Shown here one piece after another: positions 30,856 to 33,463 of a stretch of 33,463 nt of DNA. The translations under genes and the position numbers were made by a program. Location: the NCBI GenBank assembly GCA_000470535.1, contig CBRG010000289.1, forward strand, positions 1 through 33,463, written 5' to 3'. The stretch is from Streptomyces sp. AW19M42 (lineage in GTDB: Bacteria > Actinomycetota > Actinomycetes > Streptomycetales > Streptomycetaceae). Positions within the stretch are counted from its first letter, which is position 1. The number at the start of each line of letters is the position of its first letter. The notes under the pieces were generated by a model, which saw only the letters and a program-made list of their open reading frames with translations, did no database searches and was not told where the DNA came from.

Positions 30856-31344
30856 TCAGCAGCCGCAGTCCTCGGAGCCGGCCGGTGCGGTGAACGGGTC
30901 GGCGGCGCGCCGCCCGGGGCCCTGCCGGGTCTCGAACGCGAAGCCCTCGCGCACCCAGTACTCGAAGCCGCCGAGCATCTCCTTGACCCGGTAGCCGAGT
31001 CCGGCGAGGGCGAGCGCCGCGCGGGCCCCGCCGTTGCAGCCGGGCCCCCAGCAGTAGGTGACCACGGGCACGGCCGGATCGAGCAGTTCGTGCGCCCGTC
31101 CGGCGATGAGCGGCGTCGGCAGGTGGACCGCGCCGGGAACGTGCCCCTGGTCCCAGGATTCGGTGGAGCGGGAGTCGAGGAGTACGAAGCCGGGGTCGCC
31201 GTCGGCCGCCAGCGCGGCGGCGACGTCAGAGACGTCCGCGTGGAAGGCGAGCGAGGCGCCGAAGTAGGCGGCTGCCGTGGCCGGAGCGGCCGGCGGGACC
31301 CGGAGTACGGGGTTGTCCGCGGTGATGGCGTGCGGTGGATTCAT
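30856..31344 (-). CDS. Rhodanese-like domain protein
   Basis: A protein of 162 residues, single rhodanese domain. It has VLLDSRSTESWDQGHVPGAVHLP (the DxR...GHIPGA motif) and an active-site loop TYCWGPGCNGGARAALALAGLGYRV with Cys98 as the likely persulfide-forming residue and a second Cys103 in the loop. EMLGGFEYWVREGF is the typical C-terminal helix. The protein ends in CGC. Rhodaneses carry sulfane sulfur; the substrate here is not known. A -10-like TAGATT (31357-31352) sits seven bases before ATG 31344 and there is no Shine-Dalgarno, so the mRNA is probably leaderless. It is divergent from an Lrp gene, which may regulate it. Confidence 0.9.
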   Translation of the reverse strand: MNPPHAITADNPVLRVPPAAPATAAAYFGASLAFHADVSDVAAALAADGDPGFVLLDSRSTESWDQGHVPGAVHLPTPLIAGRAHELLDPAVPVVTYCWGPGCNGGARAALALAGLGYRVKEMLGGFEYWVREGFAFETRQGPGRRAADPFTAPAGSEDCGC

Positions 31345-31351
31345 GGTCAAA

Positions 31352-31357
31352 AATCTA
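31352..31357 (-). promoter_or_regulatory. -10 element of the rhodanese gene (leaderless)
   Basis: TAGATT on the minus strand fits TANNNT and lies seven bases before ATG 31344. The -35 is not clear. Confidence 0.4.
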
Positions 31358-31437
31358 GGGTCGGCGGCGCTCCGCCGGAAGACGAGATCCCCGGCACCGG
31401 ACTTGATCCGCCGGGCGATTCCCTGTTCTCTCTGCGT

Positions 31438-31884
31438 ATGACCGACTATTCCCCGGACGACACCGACTGGCGCATCCTCGATGTCCTCCAGCGCGAGGGC
31501 CGCGCCACCTACGCCGACATCGCTCGGGCGGTCGCGATGTCGTCGAGCGCGGTGACCGAGCGGGTCCGCAGGCTGGAGGAGGCCGGAATCATCAGCGGGT
31601 ACGCGGCGGTGGTCGATCCGGACCGGCTCGGACTGCCGATCCTCGCCTTCGTCCGGCTGCGCTATCCGAACGGCAACTACAAGCCGTTCCACGATCTCGT
31701 CGCCACCACGCCGGAGATCCTGGAGGCCCACCATGTCACCGGCGACGACTGCTTCGTGCTGAAGGTGACGGCCCGCTCCATGAGCCATCTGGAAGCGGTG
31801 TCGGGCAAGATCGGCGCCCTGGGGTCCGTCACCACGAGCGTCGTCTACTCCTCGCCGCTGCCGCGCCGGGCGGTCAGCCGCTGA
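31438..31884 (+). CDS. Lrp/AsnC family transcriptional regulator (second)
   Basis: A protein of 148 residues. The helix-turn-helix is DTDWRILDVLQREGRATYADIARAVAM then SSSAVTERVRRLEEAGIISG. The RAM domain has LAFVRLRYPNGNYKPFHDLV, ILEAHHVTGDDCFVLKVTAR and SMSHLEAVSGKIGALGSVTTSVVYSS, all standard. It is divergent from the rhodanese gene, so it likely controls that gene in response to an amino acid, perhaps cysteine or methionine. A -35 TTGATC (31403-31408) and weak -10 TTCTCT (31426-31431), 17 bp apart, would start transcription at the ATG. Its last 11 bases overlap the convergent SbcC stop. Confidence 0.93.
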   Translation: MTDYSPDDTDWRILDVLQREGRATYADIARAVAMSSSAVTERVRRLEEAGIISGYAAVVDPDRLGLPILAFVRLRYPNGNYKPFHDLVATTPEILEAHHVTGDDCFVLKVTARSMSHLEAVSGKIGALGSVTTSVVYSSPLPRRAVSR

Positions 31885-33463
31885 CTCCGTCCGCCGCCCG
31901 GTGGCGTACCTCGGACCCGTGGCGCTCCTTCACCACTTCGAGCTGGGCGGGAATGCGCCGGCGCAGATCCGCGACGTGGCTGACGATGCCGACGCTGCGG
32001 TCCCGCTCCCGCAGCGAGTCCAGCACGTCGAGCACCTCGTCGAGAGTCTGGTCGTCCAGGCTGCCGAAACCCTCGTCGATGAAGAGGGTGTCCAGCCGTA
32101 CGCCGCCGGCCTCGTCGGTGACCACGTCCGCGAGGCCGAGTGCCAGGGCGAGCGAGGCGAAGAACGTCTCGCCGCCGGAGAGCGTGGCCGTGTCGCGTTC
32201 CCGTCCGGTCCAGGCATCGATGACATGCAGCCCGAGCCCGGCCCTGCGGCCGCCGGTGCGGGCATCGGAGTGGACCAGGGTGTAGCGGCCGGACGACATC
32301 CGCCGCAGCCGGGCCGTGGCGGCCGCGGCCACCTGTTCGAGGCGGGCCGCCAGGACGTAGGACTCCAGCCGCATCTTGCGTTCGTTGTCCGCCGACGTGC
32401 CGGCGGTGAGACCGGCGAGCCGCGCGATGCGCTCGTACTTTTCGCGCACCGGTCCCAGTGCCCGCACCTCGTGCGCCGCGCGCCGGGACAGCCGGCCGAG
32501 TTCGGTGCAGCGCTCCCGGGCGGCGGTGTGGGCCCCCGCCCCGTCCCGCAGCAGCCGCTCGGCCCCGTCGTACACCGACCGCGCGGCGCCGGGGTCGGCC
32601 GGGGGCCGGCCGGCGGCGGTGCGGGCGTCCGCCTCCGCCAGCCGGTCGGTGACGGCTGCGGACTCGGCCTGCCACGCGTCGATCCGGTGCTGGAGCGCCC
32701 GCTGCCGGGAGTCGGGGAGCATCGTCTCGGCAGCGTCCTGCGGAGTGTCGAAGCCGGCCCGGAACGCCGCGTCCGCGAGCCGGTCGTCTGCCTCCTTCAG
32801 CCGGGCCGCCGCGCTCTCCTCCTCACGCAGTGACGCGGCCGCCTCGACGAGCAGGGCGACCCGGCGCTGCAGGAGGGCCGCGTGCTCGGTGACGCTGGCA
32901 GAGCCGCCGCGTGCCTGTGCCAGCACCTCTGCCAGGGCCGCCTGTTCCGCGTCGAGCCCTTCGCGCCGTGAGGTGCGGGCCGCGGCCCGGCGTTCGGCGT
33001 GCTGCCGGTCTCCGGCCCGTTGCTCCTGCTCGCGTTCGGCGGCCGCGAGGGCCTCGCGCGCCGCGTGTGTCCCGGTGGCGGTCCGGAAGGCCTCGGCGTG
33101 CTCCCGGGTCAGGGTGTCCACGAGTTCGGTCAGCGCTCCGACCGTCGGCTCGCCGCCCCCGGACGCGCCGCCCATGGCCTCGCCGGCGCCCCCGGCCGCG
33201 TCCGCCGTCTGCCCGTCCGGGGTGTCCGCGGCCTCCGCGCGGGCCGCCGCATACCGCTCGCGTACGGCTCCGAGCGCGTGTTCCGCCTCGGTGCGCGCCT
33301 GCTCGGCGCGGCGGTGGGCGGCCTCTGCGGCGTCCTCCGTGGCCTGGTCGACGTGGCCGTCCCCGGCTCGGGCGGGCTCCGGGTGGCCGGCCGATCCGCA
33401 GACCGGGCAGGCCTCGCCCTCGACCAGTTCCCGGGCGAGCTCCGCCGCGATGAGTTGCGCGAA
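31874..33463 (-). CDS. sbcC: SbcC exonuclease subunit, C-terminal part (5' end outside window)
   Basis: SbcC is the SMC-like ATPase of the SbcCD nuclease, which opens DNA hairpins and processes double-strand breaks. About 529 codons are present and the frame is open through base 33463, so the N-terminal Walker A half lies to the right. The part begins at the zinc hook, CPVCGSAGHPEPA, between long Glu/Ala/Arg-rich coiled-coil arms (ALAAAEREQEQRAGDRQHAE and many similar). The C-terminal ATPase lobe has the signature LSGGETFFASLALALGLADV, Walker B LDTLFIDEGFGSLDDQTLDE and the IVSHVADLRRRIP segment. The partner sbcD gene would be expected just outside the window on the right. The 3' end overlaps the Lrp gene by 11 bases. 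Confidence 0.92.
   Translation of the reverse strand, partial: FAQLIAAELARELVEGEACPVCGSAGHPEPARAGDGHVDQATEDAAEAAHRRAEQARTEAEHALGAVRERYAAARAEAADTPDGQTADAAGGAGEAMGGASGGGEPTVGALTELVDTLTREHAEAFRTATGTHAAREALAAAEREQEQRAGDRQHAERRAAARTSRREGLDAEQAALAEVLAQARGGSASVTEHAALLQRRVALLVEAAASLREEESAAARLKEADDRLADAAFRAGFDTPQDAAETMLPDSRQRALQHRIDAWQAESAAVTDRLAEADARTAAGRPPADPGAARSVYDGAERLLRDGAGAHTAARERCTELGRLSRRAAHEVRALGPVREKYERIARLAGLTAGTSADNERKMRLESYVLAARLEQVAAAATARLRRMSSGRYTLVHSDARTGGRRAGLGLHVIDAWTGRERDTATLSGGETFFASLALALGLADVVTDEAGGVRLDTLFIDEGFGSLDDQTLDEVLDVLDSLRERDRSVGIVSHVADLRRRIPAQLEVVKERHGSEVRHRAADGVSG

Overview
The window is high-GC actinobacterial DNA, almost certainly from a Streptomyces chromosome. Third codon positions are nearly all G/C, GTG and TTG starts occur, and several genes appear to be leaderless. 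The gene set is also typical: two-component system beside an ABC exporter, several TetR/GntR/MocR/Lrp/ROK regulators, cytochrome P450, paired CNNM membrane proteins and a CYP/TA-rich accessory background. No rRNA, tRNA, CRISPR array or intact mobile element was seen. All identifications come from reading translated sequence and motifs by eye.

Layout. 1-2000: the 3' end of bioD, a SAM methyltransferase broken by a one-base frameshift, and a Fic-like toxin/ribbon-helix-helix antitoxin pair with its own operator-promoter. 2290-4112: a P450 and a GNAT acetyltransferase. 4150-6690: a structured leader RNA (containing a possible 41-codon ORF) ahead of two CNNM/CorC-type membrane proteins; the second is frameshifted in a C-run. 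6775-7617: an SGNH hydrolase. 8010-10114: a 41-residue peptide gene with a good ribosome binding site, stop/start overlapped with an ABC exporter. This is the best candidate for an undescribed small-peptide system. 10111-11270: a GNAT remnant, a DinB-fold protein and an IS982-type transposase remnant.

11398-13847: DUF2255 protein and aldo/keto reductase, divergent from a TetR regulator with two near-identical 15-bp operator-like sites between them, then an NmrA-like fragment. 13848-14506 is decayed non-coding sequence. 14507-16532: purB and a mug-type DNA glycosylase. 16640-20256: an ABC permease/ATPase pair divergent from a histidine kinase/response regulator. 20490-22575: ROK regulator convergent with a GntR/HutC regulator whose promoter carries a DasR-like palindrome. 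22600-23350: remnants of an ECF41-like sigma factor and an alpha/beta hydrolase, both lacking their 5' halves and meeting head to head, which looks like a deletion scar.

23156-25788: an EamA exporter divergent from its likely MocR regulator. 25865-27322: an unusual membrane-anchored ACT-GNAT fusion with a 12-bp minisatellite linker. 27252-29080: a cystathionine/methionine gamma-lyase-type enzyme divergent from an Lrp regulator. 29119-30804: a DUF885 metalloprotein. 30856-31884: a rhodanese protein divergent from a second Lrp regulator. 31874-33463: the C-terminal part of SbcC including its zinc hook, running off the right edge.

Divergent regulator/target pairs recur (TetR/AKR, HK-RR/ABC, MocR/EamA, Lrp/PLP lyase, Lrp/rhodanese), so most of the window consists of small, locally controlled modules. 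Two single-base frameshifts in otherwise good genes may be real or may be assembly errors.
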